The notes below the pieces were generated by a model, which searched no databases, was not told the origin of the DNA, and was given only the letters and a program-made list of their open reading frames with translations. A stretch of DNA of 64,000 nucleotides from Corythoichthys intestinalis (taxonomy: Eukaryota > Chordata > Actinopteri > Syngnathiformes > Syngnathidae), in the NCBI RefSeq assembly GCF_030265065.1, contig NC_080416.1:5517501-5581500 (forward strand), in the 5' to 3' direction. Each line of letters begins with the position of its first letter. Within the stretch, counting starts at the first letter, position 1. The translations under genes were made by a program, and so were the position numbers. This document shows positions 22,957-36,200 of the stretch, piece after piece.

Positions 22957-25900
22957 ATGGAGACGGACAGCCAGGAACAGCAGGCCTCAGCCAATGAGAG
23001 CGCTGCGTCTGGAAACAGTGCCCGCCCCTCGCCGATCCAATCCATGTCGCTTTATGAACGGCAAGCTGTGCAAGTGTGTAATTTTCTTTGGATTGCATTC
23101 AACGCTATTGACGGCAGAAAAAAAATTGGCGACCAATCGTGTATGTTGTTGCCCATTCAGGCCTTACAGGCGCTGCAGAGGCAGCCGCACGCCGCTCAGT
23201 ACTTCCAGCAGCTGATGTTGCAGCAACACATCAACAAAACGCAGATGCACAACACGGCAGCCGCTGGCGGGATGTCCGCCTCCGCGACCGGTGGTCGTGT
23301 CATCACCGTGGCGACGGCAGCGACGACGTCCACAGTCAGCCGGTCGCTGCTGCTGAGCGGTGGAGCCGGGGGACGTGGTCAGATGTTCCTCAGGGTGATT
23401 TTTCCACTTTAAATCTTTTGATGCTGTATTCATTTTTAACAGTATTTAAAGTCTTCATTTTTTTTAAAACAATGAGTAGATCTAAAGCCATCCAAGCTAA
23501 CGTGAAATCAACGTCACTGCTAGCTTGCGTTTAACCCCTCCCACACCTCATCCCTGCAGGTGAACCGCTCCCTGAGAGCGCCCATCTCCTCGCAGCTGAT
23601 CTTCATGCCTGGCGGGGCGCCGCCGACTGTCGCAGTGACGACGGTCGCGCGGCAGCCCGAGCGGGGAGTAACGACCACGACCACCTCTGGCAGCCAAACG
23701 GATAGCGAACTGGTGAGCGGCTATTTTGCCACAGAACAAGGTTCTGCTGTCCCGTTTTGACTGCATGTCTTCTGCAGACGCAGAACTTGTCCACATGGGG
23801 CGCTTCTAGTCCTAAATGTATCAAAACGGAGGTGACTGAAAAGAGCAATGCTGGTAAGAAAATACAGGAAGTCTCTAAAATATGCTGTTTTTGGTTTGGC
23901 GCTTTGCTAGCATAAATGTTTACAGAGTGAATGGTTTTAGCTCATTTCTTTTCTCTGCTGTGTGTAGCCCCTATCAAGTCCAGTCATCCCCCGCCGTTCC
24001 CCATCAAGATTCCCACATACCCTCCGCCCTCCCACTTGAAATCCTCCGCCGTCCCGCAACTCCTGCTTCAAGGAACCCGGACACTCACCACGGGGGCCCT
24101 AGCCCCCACAGCCGCACACGCTTTGGTCCTGACGTCCGCTTCGGGTCCGGTGGCGGGTAGCGCTCAGACTTTGGTGGTCCAGCCTCTGCAGAAAAGTGGC
24201 GACAAGGTGCCTCACACCAACGGGCCGGTTCCCATCCAGCCCAAAACCCTGCAGGGACTCCGTCTGCCCCTCCAATTGCGTTGTAGAACCCCGCCGCCCA
24301 TCATACCTGCCCCGCCTCCGACGAGTCAACCTGGACGCCGCCCACAGACGCCCCACATCCCTGTTCAGATCGTTGGCGCCAGGCAGACCCAGGAGGGCGC
24401 CGGCGTCTTCCCACGATCGTCCGGCCTGCTTACCGTTGTGGCTTCTGAAAGGGGCGGCGTCCCAGGGCGTCCGCCGCTCCCCTTGTCCTCACTAGATCAA
24501 AATCAGCCTCCTAGAGCCCCAACACCCTTAGTTGTTGCGGCAGGTCTTGCACCTCCTAATAATGACATGCCAAAAACATCCGCAGTGCAGGTGAGGTTCC
24601 CTTGAAACCGTCAACCAAAATATACAAATCCGTCAATCCAACATAATTCGACTTTTCCTAGCCCGGTGCAATGATGCACAAGCTAGTTCCCAACGACGAC
24701 TCTGACAGCCGCCTGCCGCCATTACGAAGTGACGGCTCAACTCCGGCGGAAGTGGATGCAGGTAGCGAGCAACCAAATTCCTTCAGAGTAAAGTCTGCTA
24801 AAATTTTGAGGGAGCCATTCATCTCGTGCAGGTTCTACAACACCCCAAGTCTTCCCCTCAGTGGCGTCTCAGGGTGTCCACGGGGCGGGTGAGAAGGCTC
24901 CGCCCCCCAAAGCGGTGGTCAAGCCGCACGTCCTGACGCACGTCATTGACGGCTTCGTCATCCAGGAAGGCGCGCAACCCTTTCCGGTGATTTTTCAAAT
25001 ATACCTCAGCGCTCTTAACTAAAGATGTCCCGATCGATCGGGATGCCGATAGATCGGGTCCGATCATGTCATTTTCAAAGTATCGGAATCGGCAAAAAAA
25101 TATCGGACATGCCTTTTTTAAATATATATATATATATATATTTTAATTAAATCGTTTTCTAATTGTATTTAACGTTACAGACAAAATGTATTACATTCAT
25201 CCAGAGTCTTTAGTTTTGGCTTAAAGTAGGGCTATCAAATTTATCGCGTAAACAGCGGTAATTAATTTTTAAAAAAATTAATCATGTTAAAATATTTAAT
25301 GCAATTAACGCATGCGCTGCACGACCCACTCACGCATTGTCGCGTTCAATCTATAATGACGCCGTTTTACCTATATATATACTGTATAGAGCTAACAGGC
25401 AGCGTAAAATGAGTAGAGAGAATTTTGGCAGTCTTTGGAGCCTCTTTTTAATTGACTAAAGCCTTAAAATCCCTCTCTCAACAATTAGAAATATCGTGGG
25501 AAGCAATGTGGAGAAGAACAGTAGTGGTTGATCTTTTCCTTAACACCCTATGTTATTTCCCAACGCAGAGAAGATATATCAATTGGTGCCACTACGCACA
25601 GTCATGGTTGCACTTCCCATCATGCATTTGGGCAGAAAAGTTAAATGGCTACAGTATCATTTACTGAAAGCTCAACAAATACACTACATGGCAATATTTA
25701 GTCACAATATACAAAGTCAGATTTATCCTTTAAGAATTACAAGTCTTTCTATCCGTGGATCCCTCTCACAGGAAGAATGTTAATAATGTAAATGCCATCT
25801 TGAGGATTTATAGTCATAATAAACAAATGTATATATTCGTCCGAGTTTTATTCATTTTTTTCTTAATGCATTGCCAAAATGTATGTGATCGGGAAAAATT

Positions 25901-28520
25901 ATCGGGAATGATTGGAATTGAATCGGGAGCAAAAAAAAAAAGCAATCGGATCGGGAAATATCGGGATCGGCAGATACTCAAACTAAAACAATCGGGATCG
26001 GATTGGGAGCAAAAAACATGATCGGAACAACCCTAGTCTTAACTTATTGGCTGCCATTGACGGCTCTAGACGTCCAATTCAAGTGGAAGGGATGGCAGCA
26101 AATCCCTTTCACTTCAAATGAAATGGACGTCTACGACCAATAAACTCGTTTCAGTCACACCCCATTTAATCGCCACTTTGTGCCTCTTCTTTGACTGACA
26201 GGTGTGTGGGCCAATCAAGGACCACGTCGAGGAGGATGATTCTGTTACCCCGGCAACAGGTCAAAAAAAAATTTTTTTTTTTCCACAAAATTTTAGGGCT
26301 AGGTCTTTAAAATCACATTCATCTCATAAAAAAAAAAATAATAATAATTTTAAAAAAAACGGGTTACAAACATACAGTCGTTACATCATTTACGACCATT
26401 TATTTTCTGGTTTTGCCCATTTAAATGCAAAAAAACAAGGTTTGAGTGACTTCGTGATGTTGCCTCTTTGTCTCCCCCTGCAGGGCTAAAGTGCCAGTTC
26501 TGTACCAGGTTGGTTCAAGGAACGAGAAGGTTTTGCTCAACCTCCTGTGCAAAGAGGTATAAAAATCTTATGCCTAATAAAAGGTACAGACATGTAAAGC
26601 ATAATATTGTAGTTCAAGAAAGATTTAATCAAAATGTAGTCCAAGAAAATTGTTGTGTATATTGTGATACGAGTACTTTGACAGTCACTGTTCTCCAACA
26701 CTTTGGCTACCTGACTACGTCAACAGGATCGATGCCATCTTTTATTGTTGCGCTTCTGCCTTCTGCAGGTATAAACTCTCCTTTGTCCGGCGGCCATCTT
26801 GGGAGGATCAAAGTCACGTCTCCAACTCTGAGGACGAAGACATCGACTCGGCCAAGAGGAGAACGAGGAAGCGACCGCGCCGGATCCACTCTCAAATCGG
26901 AGGTTCACAGATTGCAAGCAGGATGCTTCACAAGGTGAGGCCATGAAAATCTTGTTGTGTACAACTTATTGGCTGCCATTAACAGTGGTGGACGTCCATT
27001 CCGTTTTAGCTTGCGGTGATCGAAGGAATTACATTTTTTAATAGTTAAGTCGCGATGAATTGCAAATTAGTCACATTTTTGAATAGTTAATTTACGATTA
27101 ATTTCAAATTAGTCACATTTTTAATAGTTAACTACGATTAATCGCGAGTTAGTCACGTTTTAATAGCCAACTGCAAATAATTACAAATTAGTCACATTTT
27201 TTAATAGTTAACTACGTTTAATCGCGAAATAGTTACGTTTTAATAGCTAACTGCGATTAATCGCAATTTAGTCACATGTTTTAATAGTTAACGGCGATTA
27301 ATTGCAATTTGATCACGTTATAATACTTGCGGATCATCACAAATTAGTCTCGTTTTAATAGTTAACATGCAATTATTGGCAAATTAGTCACGTTTTATTA
27401 GTTACGATTAATTGCAAATTGGTCTCGTTTCCATGGTTAACTTACAATTAATTGTAAATTAGTCACGTTTTAATAGTTAACTAGGATTAATCGCAATTTA
27501 GTCTCATTTCAATAGTTAACATGCGATTAATCGCGAATTAGTCACGTTTTAATAGTCAAGATTAATCGCAAATTAGTCTTGTTTCAATGGTTAACTTGCA
27601 ATTAGTCACGTTTTAATAGTTAACATGCGATTAATCGCAAATTAACCTCGTTTTGATAGTTAACATGAGATTAATCGCAAATTGAACTCAATTTAATAGT
27701 AAACATGCGATTAATCGCAAATTAATGATACAGTATGTTTTAATAGTTGCGATTAATCACAAATTAGTCAGCTTTTAATAGTTGCGATTAATTGAATTTA
27801 GTCACATGTTATAATCGTTAACTTACGAGTGATCGCAACTTGGTCACGTTTTAACAGTAATCTTTTAATTAATCGCAAATTAGTCCCATTTTTAAATAGT
27901 TGTTTAATCGCAAATTTAAAAAAACAAATTATATTGTTGACACAACCCTTCCTATTGTTCTAATGGCTTTAAAATGTTTCATAAATGCACTCATTAGCTG
28001 CCACTGATAGGGCCAGTTGTCCAATCCATTTTGGATTGGACGTCAATAGTACTAAAACCAGAGCATTCACAGCCTATCCTACCAGCCTATCATTGTTAAG
28101 CAAATGAGGTAATTGTGGACTTTGAAAGTGAAGTTAGGAGCTCCAGTATAAAAAAAACCTGACTTGATTTTGCAGCGCCGCTCTGACTCCGGTCGCTCTG
28201 ACAGCGAGGAAGAATTTCCCTGTTATCCTCCAACTCCTCCCCTGGCACCTCTGAGCCCCGCCCACTGGACCGTGGAACAAGTGTCGCAGTTTATCTGCTC
28301 ACTGAAAGGTAGGAAAGTCTCCAAATGTTTTCACTTTAGAATTGTGCCGACGATGCGGTGGTTTTTAGGCTGCGAGGATCTGGCGTCGCTCTTCCTGTCG
28401 CAGGAAATCGACGGACAAGCGCTTCTGCTGCTGAGGGAGGAGCACCTGCTTGCCGCCATGAACATCAAACTAGGTCCCGCCCTCAAGATATGCGCGCATA
28501 TTGACAACCTGAGAGGATGA
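22957..28520 (+). CDS. phc1: Polyhomeotic-like Polycomb protein, complete (12 coding exons)
   Basis: PRC1 subunit that polymerises through its SAM domain and helps compact chromatin in the nucleus. Exons: 22957-23073, 23161-23394, 23560-23712, 23778-23853, 23968-24590, 24662-24761, 24832-24986, 26202-26259, 26484-26556, 26769-26934, 28176-28308 and 28369-28520. All phases join to 679 codons. Order of parts: MSLYERQAVQ-ALQALQRQP at the N-terminus (residues 30-50), a low-complexity Pro/Thr/Ala-rich middle, HD1 (KPHVLTHVIDGFVIQEGAQP, about 463-482), an FCS zinc finger (C509, C512, C523, C527, ending AKRY), a basic linker and a SAM domain (about 614-678, with EIDGQALLLL and KLGPALKIC). At 679 residues it is much shorter than human PHC1 (about 1000), mostly in the middle. 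Linkage with slc2a3 and styk1 favours phc1 over phc2/phc3. A 1-kb hAT composite sits in the intron after the HD1 exon. Confidence 0.93.
25021..26036 (-). mobile_element. Composite non-autonomous hAT-type element, copy 2
   Basis: It is flanked by a perfect 8-bp duplication TCTTAACT (25013-25020 and 26037-26044). It is the same composite as 10559-11516 in reverse: the right end is CATGATCGGAACAACCCTAG and the inner junction TAGGGCTATCAAATTTATCG lies at about 25227. It lies in the phc1 intron between 24986 and 26202. Confidence 0.87.
26038..26145. repeat. Palindromic MITE copy in phc1 intron
   Basis: Arms TGGCTGCCATTGACGGC...GACGTCC and the inverted return (ATGGACGTCTACGACCAAT) face each other around GGCAGCAAATCCC. 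It directly adjoins the composite hAT element. Confidence 0.7.
27005..27915. repeat. About 38-bp degenerate minisatellite, GATTAATCGCAAATTAGTC type
   Basis: More than twenty imperfect units of GATTAATCGCAAATTAGTC-ACGTTTTAATAGTTAACT fill the phc1 intron between 26934 and 28176. The same repeat in reverse complement is at 40690-41280, and short runs occur at 55555-55620 and 56690-56815. The unit resembles the terminal part of the TAGGGCTGTCAAA hAT element (TTAATCGCAATT). Confidence 0.85.
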
Positions 28521-29350
28521 GGTACCTGCGCGCCTTTCTGCTTGTTCTGCGCTCCTGCTTCAAAACTTTTTTCCGAAACTCTCTGAACAAAGACAAAAAG
28601 CACTTTTTTTCACTTCCTGTTCGATTTTTTTCCCTGCGTTTTTCTACTTCCTGTTGGAATTTACGACTCAATTTCCAACAAGTTTTTGGACTTTCCTGCA
28701 ACTACCATGTTGTGTGTTTTGTGTGTAGATGTGCGTAATATACTGTATGTTTGAGTAATTCATCCCTTGTCTTTGAACTCTTTCTACTTCTTTTCTAATT
28801 CTCATTTTCTGACATGATTCCCCAAGGAAATTCATCTCACAAAATCATTCTCACAGAAACGCCGAATAATCAGACACCATGAGGGAGGTTGTAAACAGAA
28901 AAACATGAATACATTTTTAAAATGAAAAATCCGATCCATTTCACCTGATTCAGATCCTCTGAATAACGAGGATTTTTGGTTTGTTTTAAACGGAGCAGAG
29001 TTTAAAAAATTTTTTTTTTTTTAATGTATTGTAGCATAGCATAGCAAGTCGCCGCTCGGCCAGCGGCGGGGTTGCTCCCTCCCAACTCAATGCCGAGTGA
29101 ACTGGTGTATATAAAAAATGCATAGAGGAAAGTTACACCACGAAAGGGAACCGTGTCAGACAGCCGCACGATTGCTCTCACTTTTGTGACTTTTTGGACT
29201 ATCAAGTTTTCGCCACTTCCAGAAGAGCGAGACTCATTAAACGGCCGCCCCGAGAGGCTCCGCCTGTTTTGGGCAGTCACTCGCACACGGTATGTTCAGC
29301 AACATGTTCATGTTCAGTCCCCCAATTATGGAGAGACGGCGAGAGCGAAA
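28521..29350. other. phc1 3' UTR and spacer
   Basis: Downstream of the phc1 stop the sequence is moderately AT-rich with no repeat and no clear AATAAA. It is probably 3' UTR for several hundred bases. A GC-richer stretch at 29045-29290 has no recognised content. Confidence 0.35.
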
Positions 29351-29354
29351 AGTG

Positions 29355-30405
29355 TGATGTGATATTTTTTTGGGTATGTGGCAAAATGGATTTTGGCATG
29401 TGGCTTTTTTTTTTTTTTTTTTCTGGTATGTGGTAATTTTTTTTGCCATGTGGCAAAATAGATTTTGCCATGTGGCATTTTTGGGGGGGTATGTGGCAAA
29501 ATAGATTTTGGCAATTGACATTTTTTTTTATGTGGCATTATTTTTGGTATGGGACGAAATGGATTTTGCCATGTGGCACTTTTTTGGCATGTGGTAAAAT
29601 TGATTTTGCCGTGCGGCAGCATGTAGCATTTTTTGCCATGTGGCATTTTTCTTTTTTTTGCCATGTGGCATTTTTTTGGTATGTGGCAAAACTGATTTTG
29701 TCATGTATAATTTGTTTTGGTATGTGGCAAAATGGATTTTGGCATGTGATTTTTTTTTTTTTCTTTTTTGGTATGTGGCAAAATAAATTTTGGCATTTGG
29801 CATTTGTTTTGCCATGTGGCATTTTTTTGGCATGTGGTAAAATTGATCTTGCCATGTGACAGCATGTAGCATTTTTTGGCATGTGGCATTTTCATTTTTT
29901 TTTTTTTTGTGTGGCAAAAATTGATTTCGCCATATGGCAAAATTGATTTTGGCATGTGGCATTTTAAGTGTATGGTCAAAAATCACAGCCACACGTTTTT
30001 CTGTCATTTAATAGGAATGAAAAATTTCGACGTGCATAGCCGTCAATGGCATAGCCTTACTTGGGTGCCAGTTGAATGTTAATGCGCTGTATTGGTAAGG
30101 GTATGGTCAAAAATCACAGCCACGCATGTTTTTCTGCCTTTTAAAATTGATTGAAAATTTGGATGTGCATAGCTGTCAATGGCATGGATGTGTATGGCCT
30201 GCAAAAATGCCATATTAAAAAAAAAAAAAAAGCCAAAATCCATTTTGCCACATACCAAAAAAAATGCCACATGGCAAAATGAATTTTGCCACATACCAAA
30301 AAAAGCCACATGCCCCCCAAAAAATGCCACATGCCAAAATCCATTTTGCCACATACAAAAAAAAAAACACATGGCAAAATCCATTTTTGCCACATACCAA
30401 ATACA
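29355..30405. repeat. Inverted minisatellite, GGTATGTGGCAAAATGGATTTT type
   Basis: On the left (29370-29965) about 15-20 degenerate units read GTATGTGGCAAAATGGATTT-TGCCATGTGGCATTTTTTT. On the right (30215-30400) the same unit appears as its reverse complement (CCATTTTGCCACATACC). Between the arms two direct copies of TATGGTCAAAAATCACAGCC begin at about 29973 and 30101. The whole forms a large imperfect palindrome. All long open frames here are products of the repeat. Confidence 0.85.
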
Positions 30406-31290
30406 ACTTTTTTGCCCTGCTACATTTCTGTGTATCAAATGCAACTACTTAGCGCAGCACAACAACATTTGACCATGGTTGGTCTGTTCAAAACTACTGA
30501 AATGCAAAGAAAACTGATTAGGTCAGTTATTCCTAAAACACATACAAAAACTGATTTTCATTCAATTTTTTTTTCAATGATTTGCAAAATAAAAGTTACC
30601 AAAAACAGCTATAACCCCAACCTCCATCTTCTAATTTTTATTTTCCCTCATTTCCTCACATACCAAATGCCAAATCTCAATTTTAACTACTTAAGAACAT
30701 ATGATGGATACTAAAATTGAAGATAATGTAAACATTTACTTTTTGTTGTGTTTATTAATAATAAAGATATAAGTAACTTACATTCAGAAAAATAAGTACA
30801 AATGACTTATATTATGCAAAGTGAAATGGAATATATTTTGAAGATCCACAAACATTGACTTTTTTAAATCATAAGGAAATGAATAAGTAGCCTAACATAA
30901 ATGAACAAATATAAGTTCAAAGTGCACAGTGACAGCTAAAATGTTCTGAACCTCCCCATCAGACCAAATAAAACTAAATATAATAGCCACCTTAACTCTT
31001 TCCTTGCTATAAAAGATTTGATCCATTTTCTGTTGCATTCCCTTTTTTTTCCAGAAAACATGCACATTTGAACCAATCAGAGCTAACTATCTCTGGTGAT
31101 CACATTTCAGTATGTCAGCGAATTTACTGTAACGGATAAATGAGTCCAGGCGTTTTGCTTTGCTGCTTGCATTCGCACATTGACGGGACTCGTCATCGTC
31201 AGACTCGGATAAGTGCAGCAGCTGGGGAAACCTCCATACCGTCCGTGGAATAAAATAAATAATAAATATCAGTGGAAAAGGATTACCCTA
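30406..31290. other. Spacer between phc1 and styk1 3' ends
   Basis: AT-rich sequence without recognised repeat or coding signal. It lies between the two convergent genes. Confidence 0.4.
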
Positions 31291-31299
31291 CACAAGCAC

Positions 31300-31305
31300 T
31301 TTATT
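31300..31305 (-). terminator. styk1: Candidate styk1 polyadenylation signal
   Basis: TTTATT on the plus strand is AATAAA on the minus strand, about 420 bp after the styk1 stop. Position only. Confidence 0.35.
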
Positions 31306-31726
31306 ATGCTTACTGTTTACACTTGTGTATGTAAATCTGATGTTGGTAGACTGTTTTCTTCTTGGAGATGAAATGCATGTGTGGCAGCTTTGTATTGTTT
31401 TGTTTTTACATAGCGTTTTGACAGTTGCTGTCATATTTTCTGAATCAAAGCACCATATACTGGAACTGCGTTCCGGCCCTGAATCTTATTCCGGAACTGC
31501 GTTCCAGACCGTTCCCGCCCACTTTCACCCCTGGCTAAAACAATTTCAGACATAACCGGGCAAGTATTCCCTCACATGCACAACTGACACTTGTGTGTGT
31601 ATACAAAGCGCTCACACATCAACTTCCATAAAACTCATATAATATCCTGAATCACGTATTTACAGTAGAAAAATATTGTTGTCAGTCTTTGTCCATTTAG
31701 CAGCAAATTTGCTCAGTGTGGTCCTA

Positions 31727-33188
31727 TCAGAGCAGTGCGTAGTTGTAGGCGTCCCCGTAGCCCGCCTGCCGCATGTAGCGTTCCACGTCAATGGGGGCGG
31801 CGGCTCGAATGGGCGTCCGCCCGTCAGCCTTCCTGGCGCCCGCTTGGAGCTTTTCCAGCAGCGTCGCCACGGTGACGCGCTGTCGAGGGCTCCACTGGCA
31901 GCATGACGATATGATGGCGAAACTGCGGGTCGGAACGCCGCTGTTAGAAATCCACGCATTAACTTGTCAGCACGTTAGCTGTACTCACAGTGCGCTAGAG
32001 CACCCCGCCGGACGGCGGAGAGAATTTCTTCTCTGGAGGTGCTGTAGGAGGTTAGTAGAGTGCACCTCGGCAAACGGGGGCTCACCTGCGGTCACAACAC
32101 AATTAGGGGTGTAACAAAATAGCAAAATGGTGATATACTTTGTATTAGGGCTGCAGCTATCGATTATTTAAGTAATCGATGAATCTATCAGTTCGTATAA
32201 TCAAGTAATCAGATTAGGAACTTTGAATACGTTGCTAAATAAATTTTAGGATATGTAAAACAAAGGCATTAAAGAGCATTAAAGGCGAATGTGCAATATT
32301 TTAACTGTGTAACACATTTTTCTCTCCAAACAAGCCTTATGTTCTTGGCATTGTAATTCTTGGGGATAAAAATGTGTTTTTTTTTATGGCCTATTTTGAC
32401 TTTTTTCTCAATAAACATCCCCATTGTTTCATATGGAAACACTTTTTTCAAGGGTTTTCTTGAAAAAGACTATTTCCTTGTTGCACTACATATTTTTCTC
32501 AATGAAATCCAACTTGACTCACCCAATGTGCTCATTTCATAAAGCAGAAGCCCAAAGGACCACCTGGGAAAAGGCCGCAACGTAAGTGAATTTGGCCCCG
32601 TTTTAAAAATGGAACTTCTCAAGTGCCTCACACGTCTCCGCTGGGGCTGAAGTCTCGGCGGGCCAACACTTCAGGCGGCTGCCACTTCTTCAGCTCAGAC
32701 CCCGGCGACGCGGGCGCCCGGCTTCGGCGGCGGTGGGCGGCACCTAGTCCCCACAGTTTGGCCGTCAGGTCCCCACCCACCAGGACGCTGCGAGCGCCTA
32801 CGTTGCCGTGAACGCAACGCCGGCTGTGCAGGTACTCCTAACAATACAAAATAGGTTTGGATTTTTAGAAAATTTCAAAATTGATCACATCTGAAAAACA
32901 ACTTTCTTCTAGTCAAATGAGCGTTTAAAAAAAAAAAAAAATTAAATTACATAATTTGTACATTTTTTTGCAAGTAATTTTTTGACACCTAAATTTAATT
33001 TATTTTAAATGAAAAAAAAAAAGGGAGAATACATACCTACATGGAAATTATAATAATAAATACATAAACAGTTGTTTTTTTTAATATAAGATTTTTTTAA
33101 ATTTTCAAAATAACATTTCCTGTTATTTTTTTAAAATATATTTTTAATTTTAGCTTTATTTTTATGCTGGATTTTTCCAATTTATTTA

Positions 33189-33266
<78 letters not shown>

Positions 33267-36200
33267 TACATTTTTTTGTACTGATGTATTCCTCCAATGC
33301 TTTATTTATATTTGCTAAATGCAAATTCAGGCATCAAGGGTTAAATCTCCAAAAACATTTAGTCTCCATATACTTAGTTTTCCTGTGAAAAAAACAATTT
33401 TATCTTTTCATATACTAATATCTATGATTAGTAAACTAGCTTTACTAAGTGGTTTTATCTCCCCAAAATGCATACATATTCCAACTTACAAAAAAATAAA
33501 ATAAAATTTTGTTTCTAAAAAGCTTATGGAACATTTTGTAATGTTTCATAAGATGTGTACCTACCAGGGCAGAAGCTACTTGTGCTGCCATGGTGAAGAG
33601 TCGCTTTTCTGTCATATTGTATGCCGACACGTTCTGCAAACATCCCATACGAAATACATATTTTAGGGAAATAATTAAAAAATAATGGATAAATAAAACA
33701 ACATTCAAAGAAAATTAATAATGACATTCATTGATCTAAACCCCATCATTGGGCTAGGAAAAACTACAACAACAAAAGTTGAAAAATTCATTACATGAAC
33801 ATCAAATTAATATGAAAAAGATATGTACTGGACTGTCTCAGGAAATTAGAATACACAATATTCTAATTTCTTGAGACAGTCCTGTGTATATATACAGGAC
33901 TGTCTCAGGAAATTAGAATACACAATATTCTAATTTCACAGTCCTGTATATATACACAGGACTGTCTCAAAAAATTAGAATATTGTGTATTCTAATTTCC
34001 TGAGACAGGCCAGTATACATTAAAAGCAACACAAGGTAACTTTTCAGTTTTGGTTGATTTTAGCATTGCTGGTGGACAAAAGTGGTAGTGTTTTGCCTAA
34101 AGGAAGAGTGCGTTTCCCATGAGGACCAATGAAAACCTGCACAGTGTCATAAAATCATCGCCTGCAGTTGGATTAAACAACATTTCTGTTTCCAGTGGCT
34201 GTGTGAAGGATGAATAGTGAAAAGGCAATGAATCCATTTGTGGCTAAACAATATCATATGACTGTTAGCAACCGAGTGGCTAACCCCCTCACCCCAACCC
34301 AACCCGTCAGTTGAGAGAAGGGGCGTCACGCCAGTGAGTGAAAGCCGGGCCAATGTTTATTCTGTATATCCTGGTAGCCTCCCTTTTTTCCTCCTCAGAC
34401 AAAACTTTTTGTCTCTTTTGTTACTCTGCCATTTTTGGAGAATCCGCGTGAAAGTGTTCGCATCGACTTCAGTCTTTTTAATGAATGGGGAAGTGATGTA
34501 TACCGTAAAAGCAGTCAGTATATTTGTATTTTTTTTTTGTGTGGCAGGGTTCCTGCCGCCCTCCTCAAAGTTGATCAGTGCCGGTGAAAGCGATACAGAC
34601 CCTCGAGATATAAAAGAGGTGTCATTCAACTAGTTGTCAATCAACCTATCATTACAAATGTTATAAAGGTTGAAAAGTTACCAAGTGTTGCTTTAATTGA
34701 AAAAAAAATTGAAATGAATGATGGCTACAGTATAACTGATACATCTTACTTGGTTATTGATGCTATATCTGCATTTCCACAAGAAGCCCAGCAGATCTCT
34801 GTGCTGCATCTCTTCCATCACCATCCTAACGGGTGGTGGATGGGAGACCACGCCCATCAGCACCGGCAGAAATGGGTGCGGCCCCAAGCCCGACACGAAG
34901 GAGGCAAAACTCAGGAAGTGACGTCGTTCCTCCGTGCTGGCTGAGTCTTTGAAGTTGAAAGACAAACAGCGGTCAGTGTTGTCCAATATTTCAGTGACGT
35001 TGATGGCGATAGATGTACAATCCATTTGCACAGGGAGAGATTACTCAATCGCTGCCAAAATATTTATTTTCCTTCCGATGGTTGTCAATTATTAGCGGAT
35101 TTCGCAAGCCCTAACTCATAAATAGCCGGGATCCACTACCACCTATTGACTGGTCGCCCGTACATATACTTGAGTAATTTTTTGAAAAAAATGTACTTCT
35201 TTGAGTTGTTTTACCACGCCATACTTGAATAGCTTTGTGAAGAAGACACAGTACTCTTAAAGTGCGTACGACAGGATAAAAAAAGTCTTAAATAGCATTA
35301 TTATGTGAATTAAAATCATATTTTGAGACGATTTGACTATATACAACAATTTGGCAAAGCGCAGATGACGAGAAATTAGTGTTTTAATCCACCGTCTAGC
35401 CACGCCTACCATTATAGGGCTCTGGCGTCCCCAACAGGTGGATGACGTTAGCGGGAGAATATTTTCATCTGATTTAGTATGCAACCCATTGAGGGGGAAT
35501 TATTAAGAACGAGAAGTGAATCATAGTGAATCAGTGAATGCATAAAAAAATGGAGGAACCTCAGAGAAAAGTTTGTGTTCGGAACCGAATGGCCACACGA
35601 AGCTGTGACCCAGCCGGCCAAAAATTGCCCGCTTTTTTTGCCTTGGTGCTTTTATAACATGTTGACCATCAGGACTTCCAACGCAGTTTGGGAAATTCCA
35701 TAACTGCCAAAAATCTCCTGACTTCCCACTGGCAGGTTGTAGGACACTGCAAAAAATGGGACAAAATGCTGGACAACACAGCTTGCTGGCTTCCACCTGA
35801 TGCTAGAATTCGTAATGTGACTGCCAGTCTCTGTGCGGCATCAACAGTCAGACAGACCACCTCCGCAACCATCTTCTGCGTCGCCCGTGCCTCAACATTT
35901 GTATGATCAACATTTTTTGTTCAATGTTGATGAGCTGAAGATCCACATTCAAGTGTTCCATCTCCGTTGCCATTGTTGTCTAACCGAAAGAAAACTCGAG
36001 GAATTTGACAAGAGTCCCCCAAAACCGCACAAACACAATGCAACACCCTCTAGTGGCTTGGCGGTGAATTACAGAGCACCGTGTTCCCTTTCCGCAAAAC
36101 TATTGAATGGTCATTGACGCCGTAGGGTCTACAACGTCGCTATGCCCTCACCGCAACGCAGAAGCATAACTCAGGCTTTACTTAGCTACTTTGGGCTATA

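Noticed and set aside
29528-30007. Long minus-strand frames rich in His, Lys and Met (up to 159 codons)
   Set aside because: They are readings of the GTATGTGGCAAAATGG minisatellite, whose unit lacks stops in some frames.
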